This document shows positions 54,727-64,000 of a stretch of DNA of 64,000 nucleotides, in pieces. The notes below the pieces were generated by a model. It saw nothing but the letters and a program-made list of their open reading frames with translations. It searched no databases and was not told where the DNA came from. The DNA is from Chelativorans sp. YIM 93263 (lineage in GTDB: Bacteria > Pseudomonadota > Alphaproteobacteria > Rhizobiales > Rhizobiaceae), in the NCBI RefSeq assembly GCF_028767125.1, contig NZ_JAKCWP010000001.1, forward strand, positions 744,001-808,000, written 5' to 3'. The translations under genes and the position numbers were made by a program. The stretch's first letter is position 1. Each line of letters begins with the position of its first letter.

Positions 54727-54958
54727 AGGGATCTCCCTGATCTTATATGAGCCGTTCCCACCGGCTCTTGGAACATCCATATAATCAGAGTTCTTTCGGT
54801 GAGAAAACTCTTTCGAAGAAGTTGACGCAAGAAAATTTCGCCGCGACGATTGCGTCGAAATGTCCCCTGCCGGTGCAGGCACTTCTCCCCACATTTGATG
54901 GGGAATGGCATGGGCGAAATCATCGTATAACGTGGCGGGAATAAACGAGGAGGTATTT

Positions 54959-55510
54959 ATGTCCAGCGCGTGGGTCGAAGAGATACTGTCCTTCTGGTTT
55001 GATGAGACCGGGCCCGAAGGCTGGTTCGGAGGCGACGGCGAACTCGACGAAACGATACGCCGCCGGTTCAGCGATCTCTACGAAGAACTCAGCACCAATG
55101 CGCCGAAAGAGGTAGACGATGATCCGCGCGCCGCATTGGCGGCAATCATTCTGTTCGACCAATTCCCGCGCAACATGTTCCGCGGCTCCGCGAAAGCTTT
55201 CGCCACGGACGATCTTGCCGCGCGCATCGCACGCGAGGCGGTGAGCAAAAAACTGGACGAAGCGGTGGAGCCGCGGCAGCGTTTCTTTTTCTACATGCCT
55301 TTCGAGCACTCCGAAGTCTACGCCGACCAGGAGCGCGCGGTCATGCTGTTCAAGTCGCTCGGTGACGAGGAAGCGCTCCGTTATGCCGAAGAGCACCGTG
55401 ACATTGTTCAGAATTTCGGGCGGTTTCCCCATCGCAATCGGGCGCTCGGACGCAAAAGCACGCCGGAGGAGTCGGCATTTCTTGAAGAGCACAAGGGATT
55501 CGGCCAATGA
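54959..55510 (+). CDS. DUF924 family protein
   Basis: 183 aa, all-helical, TPR-like: EEILSFWFDETGPEGWFGG, AALAAIILFDQFPRNMFRG, FFFYMPFEHSEVYADQERA and DIVQNFGRFPHRNRALGR are characteristic DUF924 blocks (quoted in part). Function unknown, cytoplasmic. GAGGAGGT precedes the ATG. It is divergent from dppA over a 232-bp region. Confidence 0.88.
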   Translation: MSSAWVEEILSFWFDETGPEGWFGGDGELDETIRRRFSDLYEELSTNAPKEVDDDPRAALAAIILFDQFPRNMFRGSAKAFATDDLAARIAREAVSKKLDEAVEPRQRFFFYMPFEHSEVYADQERAVMLFKSLGDEEALRYAEEHRDIVQNFGRFPHRNRALGRKSTPEESAFLEEHKGFGQ

Positions 55511-55624
55511 CCCTTGCCGGGCAGGCCGTACACACCGTAATCTGAGAACTCGCGAATAAGGGTGCCGCACGGAGCGATTGTTCGGGGGATGCGGAACCCT
55601 TTTTCCATTTGCAGGGAGGGAAAA

Positions 55625-57646
55625 TTGGCCAAACGCGAAAGCAAGAGCGAGAACGCCGAGGTTAAGTCCGAGACGGCGAAATCAAGCAAGGCGAAGGGTG
55701 GCAAAAGCGCCGCTGCCAAGGCCACCGACAAGAGCACGACGAAAGCTGCCCAGTCCACGCCGGCGCGTTCCAAGCCCAGAACGGCGAAAACCGAAAGCCA
55801 GTCCAAGACCTCGAGCAGCCGAAAAACAGAAACCAAACCTGCGGCGGCCTCGAAAAGCACCCCGAAGAAGACAACCAGCAAGCCCGGCACGAAAACCGCT
55901 GCCAAGAAGACCGCCGCGACGAAAGCGAAGAAGCCCGCAGCGTCATCCGCCAAGACGACAACCACCGGGCGCCGTTCCGCCACACCCAAGAAGCCGTGGC
56001 TGAAAAGCTATCCGGCGGGAATTCCCGCTGACATCGGGCCACTGAAGCACAACTCCGTGGCCGACCTTTTGAGCGAGGCCTGCCGCGACTACGCGGCGCG
56101 GCCGGCTTTCACCTGCATGGACAAAACGATCACCTATGGCGAGCTGGAGAAGACCTCGCGGGATTTCGCCGCCTATCTTCAGGCGCTCGGGCTGGAGAAG
56201 GGCGCGCGCGTGGCCGTCATGATGCCCAATGTGCTGCAGTATCCGGTCACCATGATGGCGATCCTGCGCGCGGGCTATGTGGTCGTGAACGCCAATCCGC
56301 TCTACACGGCGCGCGAGCTGGAGCATCAGCTGAAGGATTCGGGCGCGGAAGCGATCGTCATCCTCGAAAATTTCGCCAAGACTTTACAGGTCGCAATCGG
56401 GAAGACCGATGTCAAGCATGTGATTGTCGCCACCATGGGCGACATGCTGGGGCTGAAAGGCCATGTGGTAAATCTGGTCGTGCGGCATCTGAAGCGGATG
56501 GTTCCTGCCTGGTCTCTGCCGGGCCATGTGCCCTTCAACCAGGCGCTGCGCGAGGGCGCTTCCGCCCAGCTCTCGCCGGTCGACATCGGGCCCGACGATC
56601 TCGCCTTCTTGCAATATACGGGCGGAACGACCGGAGTGGCCAAGGGAGCCATGCTGCTTCATCGCAATGTGCTCGCCAATGTGGTGCAGAACGAGATCTG
56701 GCTGAAGTCCTCCTATCTCGACAGGCCGGAGCCGGAGCGCTCGATCTACATCTGCGTGCTGCCGCTCTACCACATCTACGCCATGACCGTGAACGCATTG
56801 ACCGGCGTCAAACTCGGGGCGCAGAATATCCTCATCACAAATCCGCGTGATATCCCGGCACTGGTGAAGGAGCTTGGCAAATACCCCTTCAACGTTTTCG
56901 TCGGCCTCAACACGCTCTTCAAGGCCCTGCTCAACAACGAAGAGTTCCATAAGCTCGATTTCAAAAAGCTCGATTTCACGCTGGGCGGCGGCATGGCCGT
57001 GCAGCGCTCCGTCGCCGAGCGGTGGAAGAAGCTGACCGGCCACACCATTCACGAGGGATACGGTTTGTCGGAAACCTCGCCCGTGGCCACCGTCAACCGC
57101 CTCGACAGCGATGAGTTCACCGGGTCGATCGGCCTGCCACTGCCATCCACCGAGGTGGCGATTCGTGATGAGAAAGGGCGCGATGTGAAGCTCGGCGAAG
57201 TGGGCGAGCTTTGCATTCGCGGACCGCAGGTCATGGCCGGCTACTGGAACCAGCCGGAAGAGACGGCGAAGGCCATTATGCAGGACGGCTTTTTCATGAC
57301 CGGCGACATAGGCGTTATGGACGAAACCGGGCACGTGAAGATCGTCGACCGCAAGAAGGACATGATCCTCGTCTCCGGCTTCAACGTCTATCCGAACGAG
57401 ATCGAAGATGTCGTCGCGCACCATCCCGGGGTTCTGGAAGCGGCGGCCGTGGGTGTACCGGACGAGCATTCCGGCGAAGTCCCGAAGCTCTTCATCGTCA
57501 AGAAAGACGCAGCGCTGACGGAACAGGATATTCTCGACTACTGCCACAAGGAACTGACCGGATATAAGCGGCCGAAGCACGTGGAATTCCGCAGTGAACT
57601 GCCTAAATCAAACGTGGGCAAAATCCTGAGGCGCGAATTGAGGTAG
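55625..57646 (+). CDS. fadD: Long-chain acyl-CoA ligase (FadD) with Lys/Ala-rich N-terminal tail
   Basis: 673 aa. Residues 1-120 are a low-complexity tail of K, A, S, T and P (histone H1/AlgP-like, with AAKKTAATKAKKPAASSAK). After it comes a normal FadD body: PWLKSYPAGIPADIGPLKHNS, ATP/AMP motif YTGGTTGVAKGAMLLH, YGLSETSPVATV, and the C-terminal Lys region KRPKHVEFRSELPKSNVGKILRREL. It activates fatty acids to acyl-CoA. The start is TTG 55625 with AGGGAGGG upstream. Ordinary FadD proteins lack this tail. Confidence 0.9.
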   Translation: MAKRESKSENAEVKSETAKSSKAKGGKSAAAKATDKSTTKAAQSTPARSKPRTAKTESQSKTSSSRKTETKPAAASKSTPKKTTSKPGTKTAAKKTAATKAKKPAASSAKTTTTGRRSATPKKPWLKSYPAGIPADIGPLKHNSVADLLSEACRDYAARPAFTCMDKTITYGELEKTSRDFAAYLQALGLEKGARVAVMMPNVLQYPVTMMAILRAGYVVVNANPLYTARELEHQLKDSGAEAIVILENFAKTLQVAIGKTDVKHVIVATMGDMLGLKGHVVNLVVRHLKRMVPAWSLPGHVPFNQALREGASAQLSPVDIGPDDLAFLQYTGGTTGVAKGAMLLHRNVLANVVQNEIWLKSSYLDRPEPERSIYICVLPLYHIYAMTVNALTGVKLGAQNILITNPRDIPALVKELGKYPFNVFVGLNTLFKALLNNEEFHKLDFKKLDFTLGGGMAVQRSVAERWKKLTGHTIHEGYGLSETSPVATVNRLDSDEFTGSIGLPLPSTEVAIRDEKGRDVKLGEVGELCIRGPQVMAGYWNQPEETAKAIMQDGFFMTGDIGVMDETGHVKIVDRKKDMILVSGFNVYPNEIEDVVAHHPGVLEAAAVGVPDEHSGEVPKLFIVKKDAALTEQDILDYCHKELTGYKRPKHVEFRSELPKSNVGKILRRELR

Positions 57647-57653
57647 GGTTTAA

Positions 57654-57674
57654 GCCCCCTCTTGAGGAGGGGGC
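57654..57674. terminator. Bidirectional terminator between fadD and pgi
   Basis: GCCCCCTC-type stem (9 pairs, one T-G) with a 3-nt loop, in the 39-bp gap between convergent fadD and pgi. Serves both genes. Confidence 0.75.
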
Positions 57675-57685
57675 AAATCCTCCGA

Positions 57686-59323
57686 TTACGAGCGCCTCAA
57701 TGCGTCGACACGCGCGACCAGCCCTGCCGTGGAGGAATCCCGGCTGCCGGCGTCTTTTTTGCCCTCCACGATGGGCAGAAGCTCCGTGGCCAGTTCCTTG
57801 CCGAGCTCCACGCCCCATTGGTCGAAAGCGTTGATCCCGAAGAGTGCCGCCTCCACGAATACGCGATGCTCGTAAAGCGCGATCAGCCGGCCGAGTGCGA
57901 AGGGATCGAGCGTGCCATAGAGAATTGTGAGCGAGGGCCGGTTTCCCGGGAAGACGCGGTGCGGCGCGAGCTTTTCGATTTCGGCTTCGCTCGCACCCTT
58001 GGCGAGGAGCAGCGCCTTTGCTTCTTCCTGCGTACGGCCCTTCATCAAGGCTTCCGACTGAGCCAAACAGTTAGCGACCAGTAAATCGTGATGATGCTTC
58101 AGGTCCGGCTCGTGCCCGTTCGCGGCCAGGATGAACTCGACCGGGATGACGTCGGTGCCCTGATGCAGAAGCTGGAAAAACGCATGCTGCCCGTTCGTGC
58201 CGGGCTCGCCCCAGACAAGCGGTCCCGTTGGCGTGGAAACCGGTGCTCCGTCCAGCGTGACGCGCTTGCCGTTCGATTCCATGTCGAGCTGCTGGAGATA
58301 GGCCGGTAGGCGGGCGAGCCGCTGGTCATAGGGAATGACGGCACGCGCGGGATAGCCGCAGACGACGCGGTGCCAGAAGCCGATGAGGCCGAGCAGCATC
58401 GGCATGTTCTCGTCGGCGGGTGCTTCGCGGAAATGCCGGTCCATGGCTTCCGCCCCGGCAAGAAAGCGGCGGAAGTTTTCCGGGCCGATGGCGATCATGA
58501 TCGGCAGTCCGATGGCTGACCACAGCGAATAGCGCCCGCCAACCCAGTCCCAGAAACCGAAGACACGCGCCTGATCGATGCCGAAGGCCGCCACCTTATC
58601 GAGCGCGGTGGAGACGGCAGCGAAATGATCGCCCACCGCTTCCGCCCCCAGCGCGCCGGCCATCCAGCGCCGCGCCGTCTCGGCGTTGGTCATGGTTTCG
58701 ACCGTCGTGAAGGTCTTCGAGGCCACGATGAAGAGCGTGGTTTCCGGATCAAGGGCCTTCAGCGTGTCGGCGATATGCGCCCCGTCAACGTTGGAGACGT
58801 AGTGAAGGCGCGGGCCGTCATGATAAGGGGCAAGCGCGAGCGTCGCCATGGCGGGGCCGAGATCGGAGCCTCCAATACCGATATTCACCACATCGGTGAA
58901 GGTCTTCCCGGTAGCGCTCTTGAGCCCTCCCGAGCGCACGCCATCGGCAAACGCGCCCATGCTGGCGAGCACGGCTTCCACATCCGCCGCCACGTCCTTG
59001 CCATCCAGGATGACGGAACTGCCGGGGGCGTTGCGCAGCACCGTGTGGAGCACCGCCCGGTCCTCCGTGGTATTAATGTGCTCGCCGGCAAACATGGCCT
59101 CCCGCCGCTCGGCGACACCGCCCGCTTCCGCCAGGCTCGCGAGCAGACGCAGCGTCTCCTCGTTCACCGCGCACTTGGAAAAGTCGAAAAGCAAGTCGTC
59201 AAACGTGACGGAAAAACGGGAGAAGCGCTCGGGGTCGGCCGAAAAGGCCTTCCGCAGATCGAAATCCTCATTGTCCCGGCGATGCTGGCGCAATGCGTCC
59301 AGCGCTTTTTCATATGCGCTCAT
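57686..59323 (-). CDS. pgi: Glucose-6-phosphate isomerase
   Basis: 545 aa. Signature [21 protein letters not shown] (in part), [16 protein letters not shown], and [14 protein letters not shown] in the sugar-phosphate-binding part. Interconverts glucose 6-phosphate and fructose 6-phosphate. Start [11 protein letters not shown] at 59323 follows AAGGAG. Divergent from the MocR regulator (165 bp). Confidence 0.96.
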   Translation of the reverse strand: MSAYEKALDALRQHRRDNEDFDLRKAFSADPERFSRFSVTFDDLLFDFSKCAVNEETLRLLASLAEAGGVAERREAMFAGEHINTTEDRAVLHTVLRNAPGSSVILDGKDVAADVEAVLASMGAFADGVRSGGLKSATGKTFTDVVNIGIGGSDLGPAMATLALAPYHDGPRLHYVSNVDGAHIADTLKALDPETTLFIVASKTFTTVETMTNAETARRWMAGALGAEAVGDHFAAVSTALDKVAAFGIDQARVFGFWDWVGGRYSLWSAIGLPIMIAIGPENFRRFLAGAEAMDRHFREAPADENMPMLLGLIGFWHRVVCGYPARAVIPYDQRLARLPAYLQQLDMESNGKRVTLDGAPVSTPTGPLVWGEPGTNGQHAFFQLLHQGTDVIPVEFILAANGHEPDLKHHHDLLVANCLAQSEALMKGRTQEEAKALLLAKGASEAEIEKLAPHRVFPGNRPSLTILYGTLDPFALGRLIALYEHRVFVEAALFGINAFDQWGVELGKELATELLPIVEGKKDAGSRDSSTAGLVARVDALRRS

Positions 59324-59488
59324 GTCCTGCTTCTCCTTGGGTGGCAAGCGGGAATTTAAAGACTGTTATGGACTTGGGCTAGGCGAATGTGAAGCGCCGC
59401 GAAAGCCGCGCTTTGGTGCAATTTCTTGGTCCAGGGTTGCGGCGCGAAGGTCATATGGATAGGTTCTCCGCGCTGGAGGTCTATTTTC

Positions 59489-60982
59489 ATGTCGACCAGG
59501 AACGATACAGCCCTTTGGGCAGGTCTGTTCAAGATATCACCTGATTCGGGCCAGACATTGCAGGCGCAAATTCGCCAGGCAATCGTGGCGGCGATTCTCG
59601 ATCGGCAGATCGCGCCCTCGATGCCGCTCCCCTCCTGCCGTATCTTGGCGGAGAAGCTGGGCGTGGCGCGCGGCACGGTGGTGCTTGCCTTTCAGCAATT
59701 GGTTGATCAGGGATTTCTGGTCGCGCGTGAGCGGCGGGGGCACTTCGTCAACCCGGAGATCCTCGCCAGTCCGCCGAAGCCAGCGCACAAGAATTCCCGC
59801 CCGGCAGCACAAATCGACTGGAAGGCGCGGCGGCAGACGGCGGCAAGCGACATGCCCGAGCCGCTGAAACATGAAAACTGGATGGAGGCGGCCTATCCGT
59901 TCGTCTATGGCCAGTTTGACCCGACACTCTTTCCCACCGCCGAGTGGCGCGAGTGCAACCGCATGGCGCTCGCCGTTTTGGAAATCCGAAACTGGGCGGC
60001 GGATATGGTCGATCGTGACGACCCGCTTCTGATCGAGCAGATCCAGGCACGGCTCCTGCCCCGGCGGGGTATTTTTGCCAATCCGGACGAAATCATCATC
60101 ACGCTCGGCGCTCAGAATGCTCTCTACATGCTTTCCAGGCTCCTGATGAAGCGCGGCGCGAAAGTGGCCATGGAAAACCCGGGTTACCCCGATGCGCGCT
60201 CGATCTTTCAGCTCGCCGGAGCCGAGATCCTGCCCGTTCCGGTGGACGAAAACGGCATGGATGTCGACGCCATCCCCCCGGAGGCGGATTTCGTCTTCAC
60301 AACCCCGAGCCACCATTGCCCGACCATGATCTCGCTCAGCCGTAAGCGCCGGGAAGCGCTCTTGGCGAAGGCGGAAGAAAACGACTGGATCATCATCGAG
60401 GACGATTATGACAGTCAATTGGTCGATGAGACGCCGCAGGAGGCGCTGAAGGGGCTCGATTACACGGGGCGGGTCATCTATCTCGGCTCCATGTCGAAGA
60501 CGCTCGCCCCCGGCTTGCGGCTCGGCTACATGGTCGCCCCGGCCGAACTCGTCTCGGAAGTGCGCGCGCTGCGGCGTTTCATGCTCCGCCATCCTCCGGC
60601 GAACAACCAGCGCGCCGTGGCGCTGTTCCTTTCGCTCGGCCATCATGATGCGCTGGTCAGGCGTATCTCCGCCGCGTTCGAGGAACGTCGCAGGACGCTT
60701 CTGGAGACGGTCAGCAGATATCTGCCCGACTGGGAGGCTGCGAACGTGCCAGGCGGCACATCCATCTGGCTCAAAGGACCGGCGGGCACGGACACGACCG
60801 CGCTTGCGCGCGCGGCCAGGGCACGGGGCGTGATTATCGAGCCAGGAGCGCGATTCTTCGACGGGATTGAGCCGCCGTCACGTTATATGCGACTCGGCAT
60901 TTCTTCCATCGGGCCCCAGCAGATCGAACCAGGCGTGCGCGAACTGGCCTCGGCGCTCTCCCGGCGTTCAAAGGCGGCATAG
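59489..60982 (+). CDS. MocR-type regulator (GntR HTH + aminotransferase fold)
   Basis: 497 aa. N-terminal GntR winged helix (SGQTLQAQIRQAIVAAIL, LAEKLGVARGTVVLAFQQL), then a fold-type I aminotransferase domain (about residues 130-497) with the PLP lysine in LGSMSKTLAPGLRLGY and FTTPSHHCPTM. Regulators of this class sense PLP or amines. Candidate targets are the divergent pgi or the convergent dehydratase gene. GGAGG is upstream of ATG 59489. It ends 4 bp before the convergent dehydratase gene. Confidence 0.9.
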   Translation: MSTRNDTALWAGLFKISPDSGQTLQAQIRQAIVAAILDRQIAPSMPLPSCRILAEKLGVARGTVVLAFQQLVDQGFLVARERRGHFVNPEILASPPKPAHKNSRPAAQIDWKARRQTAASDMPEPLKHENWMEAAYPFVYGQFDPTLFPTAEWRECNRMALAVLEIRNWAADMVDRDDPLLIEQIQARLLPRRGIFANPDEIIITLGAQNALYMLSRLLMKRGAKVAMENPGYPDARSIFQLAGAEILPVPVDENGMDVDAIPPEADFVFTTPSHHCPTMISLSRKRREALLAKAEENDWIIIEDDYDSQLVDETPQEALKGLDYTGRVIYLGSMSKTLAPGLRLGYMVAPAELVSEVRALRRFMLRHPPANNQRAVALFLSLGHHDALVRRISAAFEERRRTLLETVSRYLPDWEAANVPGGTSIWLKGPAGTDTTALARAARARGVIIEPGARFFDGIEPPSRYMRLGISSIGPQQIEPGVRELASALSRRSKAA

Positions 60983-60986
60983 CGCC

Positions 60987-62789
60987 TCAGTGATTATGCC
61001 GCGGCGTGCCCTTGTTGCTGGCAATTTTCTGATATCGGGTGGCCGGTTTCAGGACCATTCCGTTTGCGAGTTGGTCAACCATCGAGCGCTGGATTTCCTG
61101 CCAAGGCGTCTGGTGGTCCGGATAGGCGTAGCCGCCCGCTTCGGCCAATTCTGACCGGCGTGCCTCCAGTTCCTCCTCGTCAAGAAGAACGTTCGCGCTG
61201 CCCTTTCGCAAATCGATGCGGATGCGGTCCCCGGTCCTGAGGAGTGCAAGACCGCCGCCAACCGCGGCTTCCGGAGAGGCGTTAAGAATGGATGGAGAGG
61301 CCGAGGTGCCGGATTGGCGGCCGTCGCCGATGCAGGGCAGGCCGTGTATGCCTTGTGTGATGAGATAGTCCGGCGCGCGCATGTTCACCACCTCCGCCGC
61401 TCCCGGATAGCCGACCGGGCCCGCGCCCCGCATGACCAGAATGCAATTCACGTCGATTGCAAGCGCCGGGTCGTCGATGCGCTCGTGAAAATCCTCCGGC
61501 CCGTCGAAGACGACCGCCCTGCCTTCGAACGCCTCCGGATTCTGCGGATCGGACAGATAACGCCTGCGGAACTCGTCCGAGATCACGCTCGTTTTCATGA
61601 TGGCGCTGTCGAAGAGATTGCCCTTGAGATTGATGAAACCGGCATTTTCCATCAGCGGATCGGAGACGGGACGGATGACCGTCGTATCGATATTGGAAGC
61701 GGTCCGGCAGTTCTCCTCGAACGTACGGCCATTCACTGTTGCCGCTTCCGGATGCGGCAGGAGATTCGCCTTCATCAGCTCCGCCACCACGACAGGCACG
61801 CCGCCGGCACGATGAAAGTCCTCGCCGAGATATTCGCCGGCCGGCTGCATATTGACGAGGAGCGGGATGTGGTGACCGAGCTGCTGCCAGTCATCATTGT
61901 CGAGCGGCACACCGAGATGCCGCGCGATGGCGTTGAGGTGAATGGGGGCGTTGGTGGAGCCTCCAAGGGCGGAATTGACGACGATTGCGTTCTCGAACGC
62001 TTCGCGCGTCATGACATCGGAGGGTTTGAGATCCTCGTGAACCATCTCCACAATGCGGCATCCGGTACGATAGGCCATCTGGCCGCGCTCGCGGTGGGGC
62101 GCAGGAATGGCCGCGGATCCGGGAAGCTGCATGCCCAGCGCTTCGGCCAGAGAATTCATGGTCGAGGCCGTGCCCATCGTGTTGCAGAAGCCGACGGACG
62201 GCGCCGATGCGGAGGCAAGTTCCATGAACTGCTCGTAGGTGATCTCGCCTGTGGCGAGCCGTTCACGCGCTTCCCAGATGATCGTGCCGGATCCGACACG
62301 CCGACCGCCGTACCAGCCATTGAGCATCGGGCCGACCGAAAAGGCGATGGCGGGAATGTCGACTGTCGCCGCGGCCATCAGCAGTGCCGGTGTGGTCTTG
62401 TCGCAGCCGATAGTGAGTACGACACCATCGAACGGGTAGCCGTAGAGCGCTTCGACAAGGCTGAGATAGGTCAGGTTCCGGTCCAGCGATGCCGTAGGCC
62501 GCTTGCCCGTCTCTTGGATCGGATGGCAGGGAACCTCGAACGGTATACCGCCGGAAGCCTCAATTCCCGCGCGCAGCCTTTTGGCAAGCTCGACATGATG
62601 CCGGTTACAGGGCGAGAGGTCCGAGCCGGTCTGCGCGATTGCGATGATCGGCTTGCCGGATTGCAATTCCTCGCGCGTCAAGCCGTAGTTGAGATAGCGC
62701 TCGAGATAGAGCGCGGTCATCGCCGGATCGTCGGGGTTGTTGAACCACTCTTGCGAACGGAGGCGTTTTTTCTGGCTGCTTTGAGTCAT
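60987..62789 (-). CDS. IlvD/Edd family sugar-acid dehydratase
   Basis: 600 aa. Fe-S-cluster cysteines in [23 protein letters not shown] and [12 protein letters not shown]; the C-terminal [20 protein letters not shown] is the sugar-acid dehydratase form, not IlvD (dihydroxyacid). Likely substrates are arabinonate, xylonate or galactonate. Start [15 protein letters not shown] at 62789 follows GGAAGG. It probably belongs to a pentose or hexonate oxidative route, but no partner dehydrogenase or aldolase is nearby. Confidence 0.88.
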   Translation of the reverse strand: MTQSSQKKRLRSQEWFNNPDDPAMTALYLERYLNYGLTREELQSGKPIIAIAQTGSDLSPCNRHHVELAKRLRAGIEASGGIPFEVPCHPIQETGKRPTASLDRNLTYLSLVEALYGYPFDGVVLTIGCDKTTPALLMAAATVDIPAIAFSVGPMLNGWYGGRRVGSGTIIWEARERLATGEITYEQFMELASASAPSVGFCNTMGTASTMNSLAEALGMQLPGSAAIPAPHRERGQMAYRTGCRIVEMVHEDLKPSDVMTREAFENAIVVNSALGGSTNAPIHLNAIARHLGVPLDNDDWQQLGHHIPLLVNMQPAGEYLGEDFHRAGGVPVVVAELMKANLLPHPEAATVNGRTFEENCRTASNIDTTVIRPVSDPLMENAGFINLKGNLFDSAIMKTSVISDEFRRRYLSDPQNPEAFEGRAVVFDGPEDFHERIDDPALAIDVNCILVMRGAGPVGYPGAAEVVNMRAPDYLITQGIHGLPCIGDGRQSGTSASPSILNASPEAAVGGGLALLRTGDRIRIDLRKGSANVLLDEEELEARRSELAEAGGYAYPDHQTPWQEIQRSMVDQLANGMVLKPATRYQKIASNKGTPRHNH

Positions 62790-62911
62790 GCTGTGAAAAC
62801 CTTCCGATGGTGTGCCGATGGATATTGCATCGGCGGGGCCACGACAAGGCTGGATGGACAACGGTTGGCGACTGCGATACCCAAAGACTGAATTCCACGG
62901 AGGGATACGCC

Positions 62912-63385
62912 ATGGCGATGGTTATCGAAGGCGAAGAGCGAATCGAAGCGCCGGTCGAGACGGTGTGGCAGGCACTGAACGATCCGGATGTGCTAAAGGA
63001 TTGCATACCCGGCTGCCAGGAACTGGAAAAGAAATCCGACACCGAATTTGCCGCCACGGTCTCACTCAAGATCGGCCCTATCAAGGCCAAGTTCAACGGC
63101 CAGGTGGAACTGACCAATCTGAACCCGCCCCATTCCTATACGATTTCAGGCGAGGGCAAAGGGGGCGTCGCAGGATTCGCAAAGGGCGGCGCGGACGTCT
63201 CGCTGAAAGCGGACGGCCCGGACACCACGATCCTCAGCTATGAGGCAAAGGCGGACGTGGGCGGCAAGATGGCCCAGCTCGGCGGCCGTTTGATCCAGTC
63301 CACGTCGAAGAAGCTCGCCGGTGAATTCTTTTCCAACTTCAATGCCCGGGTGAGCGGGACGGGGGAAGAAGTACAGACGGCCTGA
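62912..63385 (+). CDS. coxG: CoxG-type SRPBCC protein (CO dehydrogenase subunit G)
   Basis: 157 aa, START/Bet v1 fold of the CoxG family: [53 protein letters not shown] and the C-terminal [16 protein letters not shown] (quoted in part). CoxG helps assemble or anchor Mo-hydroxylase (CODH-like) complexes at the membrane in Oligotropha. Here it lies about 15.5 kb from coxSLM. ACGGAGGG precedes the ATG at 62912. Confidence 0.85.
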   Translation: MAMVIEGEERIEAPVETVWQALNDPDVLKDCIPGCQELEKKSDTEFAATVSLKIGPIKAKFNGQVELTNLNPPHSYTISGEGKGGVAGFAKGGADVSLKADGPDTTILSYEAKADVGGKMAQLGGRLIQSTSKKLAGEFFSNFNARVSGTGEEVQTA

Positions 63386-63389
63386 GCGT

Positions 63390-64000
63390 TTACTCGAACA
63401 CGACTGACGGAGCCGATTGCGTCTCGGCTTCGGCCTTCAGCCGTTCATACACCTTCCCGGCTATCTCGCGATAGGTCTGGGCCTGTGCGCCATCCGGGTT
63501 TGAGACGACGACCGGCGTGCCGGCGTCCGAGGTCTCGCGCACGTCCATGGTCAGCGGCACCTCGCCCAGGAAAGGCACGCCCAGCCGGTCGGCTTCGGCC
63601 TTGGCGCCGCCATGACCGAAAATCTCATAGCGCCTGCCGGTATCGGGGGCGAGGAAGTAACTCATGTTCTCGACGATGCCGAGGACGGGCACGTCCACCC
63701 GGTTGAACATGTTGAGCCCCTTGCGAGCGTCGATCAATGCCAGATCCTGCGGTGTCGAGACGATTACCGCCCCCGCGAGCGGCACCTGCTGGGCCATGGT
63801 GAGCTGAGCGTCACCCGTTCCGGGCGGCATGTCGACCACCATCACGTCGAGCGGACCCCATTTCACATCGCGCATGAGCTGACGCAACGCGGTCATCACC
63901 ATCGGCCCGCGCCAGATCATCGGCGTTTCCTCTTCAACGAGAAAGCCGATCGACATGACCTGAAGCCCGTGCGCTTCCATGGGCTTCAAGGTTTTGGAAT
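63390..64000 (-). CDS. Mrp/ApbC family ATPase, 5' part outside window
   Basis: The last 203 residues of an Mrp/NBP35-type Fe-S carrier ATPase: WGPLDVMVVDMPPGTGDAQLTMAQQ (in part), the switch region VSTPQDLALIDARKGL and VENMSYF. The CxxC bridging motif of bacterial and eukaryotic relatives is replaced by FLAPDTGRRYEIFGHGG, common in alphaproteobacteria. The Walker A N terminus lies beyond the window. It is convergent with coxG across 4 bp. Confidence 0.9.
   Translation of the reverse strand, partial: SKTLKPMEAHGLQVMSIGFLVEEETPMIWRGPMVMTALRQLMRDVKWGPLDVMVVDMPPGTGDAQLTMAQQVPLAGAVIVSTPQDLALIDARKGLNMFNRVDVPVLGIVENMSYFLAPDTGRRYEIFGHGGAKAEADRLGVPFLGEVPLTMDVRETSDAGTPVVVSNPDGAQAQTYREIAGKVYERLKAEAETQSAPSVVFE

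Noticed and set aside
61314-62891. 525-codon plus-strand frame
   Set aside because: Antisense of the IlvD/Edd dehydratase gene.

Overview
This is a GC-rich stretch of chromosome from an alphaproteobacterium, most likely order Hyphomicrobiales (Rhizobiales) and near Phyllobacteriaceae (Mesorhizobium, Chelativorans or Nitratireductor relatives). The taxonomic call is an inference. It rests on fabB-fabA lying next to the iron regulator irr, a membrane-bound ferritin gene (mbfA) behind a textbook Irr box, a cysG-DUF2849-cysI-cysH-DUF934 operon, a BTLCP protease, a form II coxSLM operon and YciE/DUF892 stress genes. There is no phage, transposase, CRISPR array or rRNA. One tRNA gene (Thr, CGU) is present.

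Layout. 1-1.7 kb: fabB (cut by the window edge), fabA and divergent irr. 1.75-7.1 kb: a host-attachment-type protein and the sulfate assimilation operon. 7.3-7.7 kb: rpsU and its terminator. 7.8-10.6 kb: a compact six-gene operon on the minus strand, ArsR, three SRPBCC/AHSA1 proteins and two VOC proteins, with two operators and a promoter implying a leaderless start. 10.8-15 kb: a periplasmic BTLCP protease, about 1.1 kb without a convincing gene, then an acyltransferase plus flippase pair of exopolysaccharide type. 15.1-20.4 kb: lepA, cyanide-insensitive bd oxidase (cioAB) and a YiiX-like papain-fold protein. 20.4-24.3 kb: a TetR/CecR-like regulator behind a perfect 22-bp palindrome, driving a HlyD-ABC-ABC2 exporter. 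24.3-27.6 kb: mbfA with its ICE, small ABM and NIPSNAP enzymes, DUF1127, a winged-helix regulator and a DUF892 protein. 28.2-31.8 kb: a TAXI-TRAP uptake system with DUF1850.

31.9-43.3 kb is mostly housekeeping and catabolic: PEP mutase-family enzyme, dut, an orphan BMP-type binding protein, M20 peptidase, a single-domain RNase D, PBP1A, SDR, SH3 protein, 2-hydroxyacid dehydrogenase, HAD hydrolase, aldo/keto reductase and tRNA-Thr. 43.5-47.4 kb holds coxSLM, with imperfect palindromes in both intercistronic gaps. 47.5-54.7 kb has a DMT transporter, an alpha/beta hydrolase and a complete dipeptide ABC transporter. 55-64 kb has DUF924, a FadD-like acyl-CoA ligase with an unusual 120-residue lysine/alanine-rich N-terminal tail, pgi, a MocR regulator, a sugar-acid dehydratase, coxG and an Mrp-type ATPase cut by the right edge.

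The parts most worth following up are the ArsR-SRPBCC-VOC operon and its control region, the histone-H1-like tail on the acyl-CoA ligase, the Irr/ICE/mbfA circuit with both halves in one window, the CecR-like palindrome, and the palindromic elements inside coxSLM. All starts and functions are read from sequence only; no database search was run.
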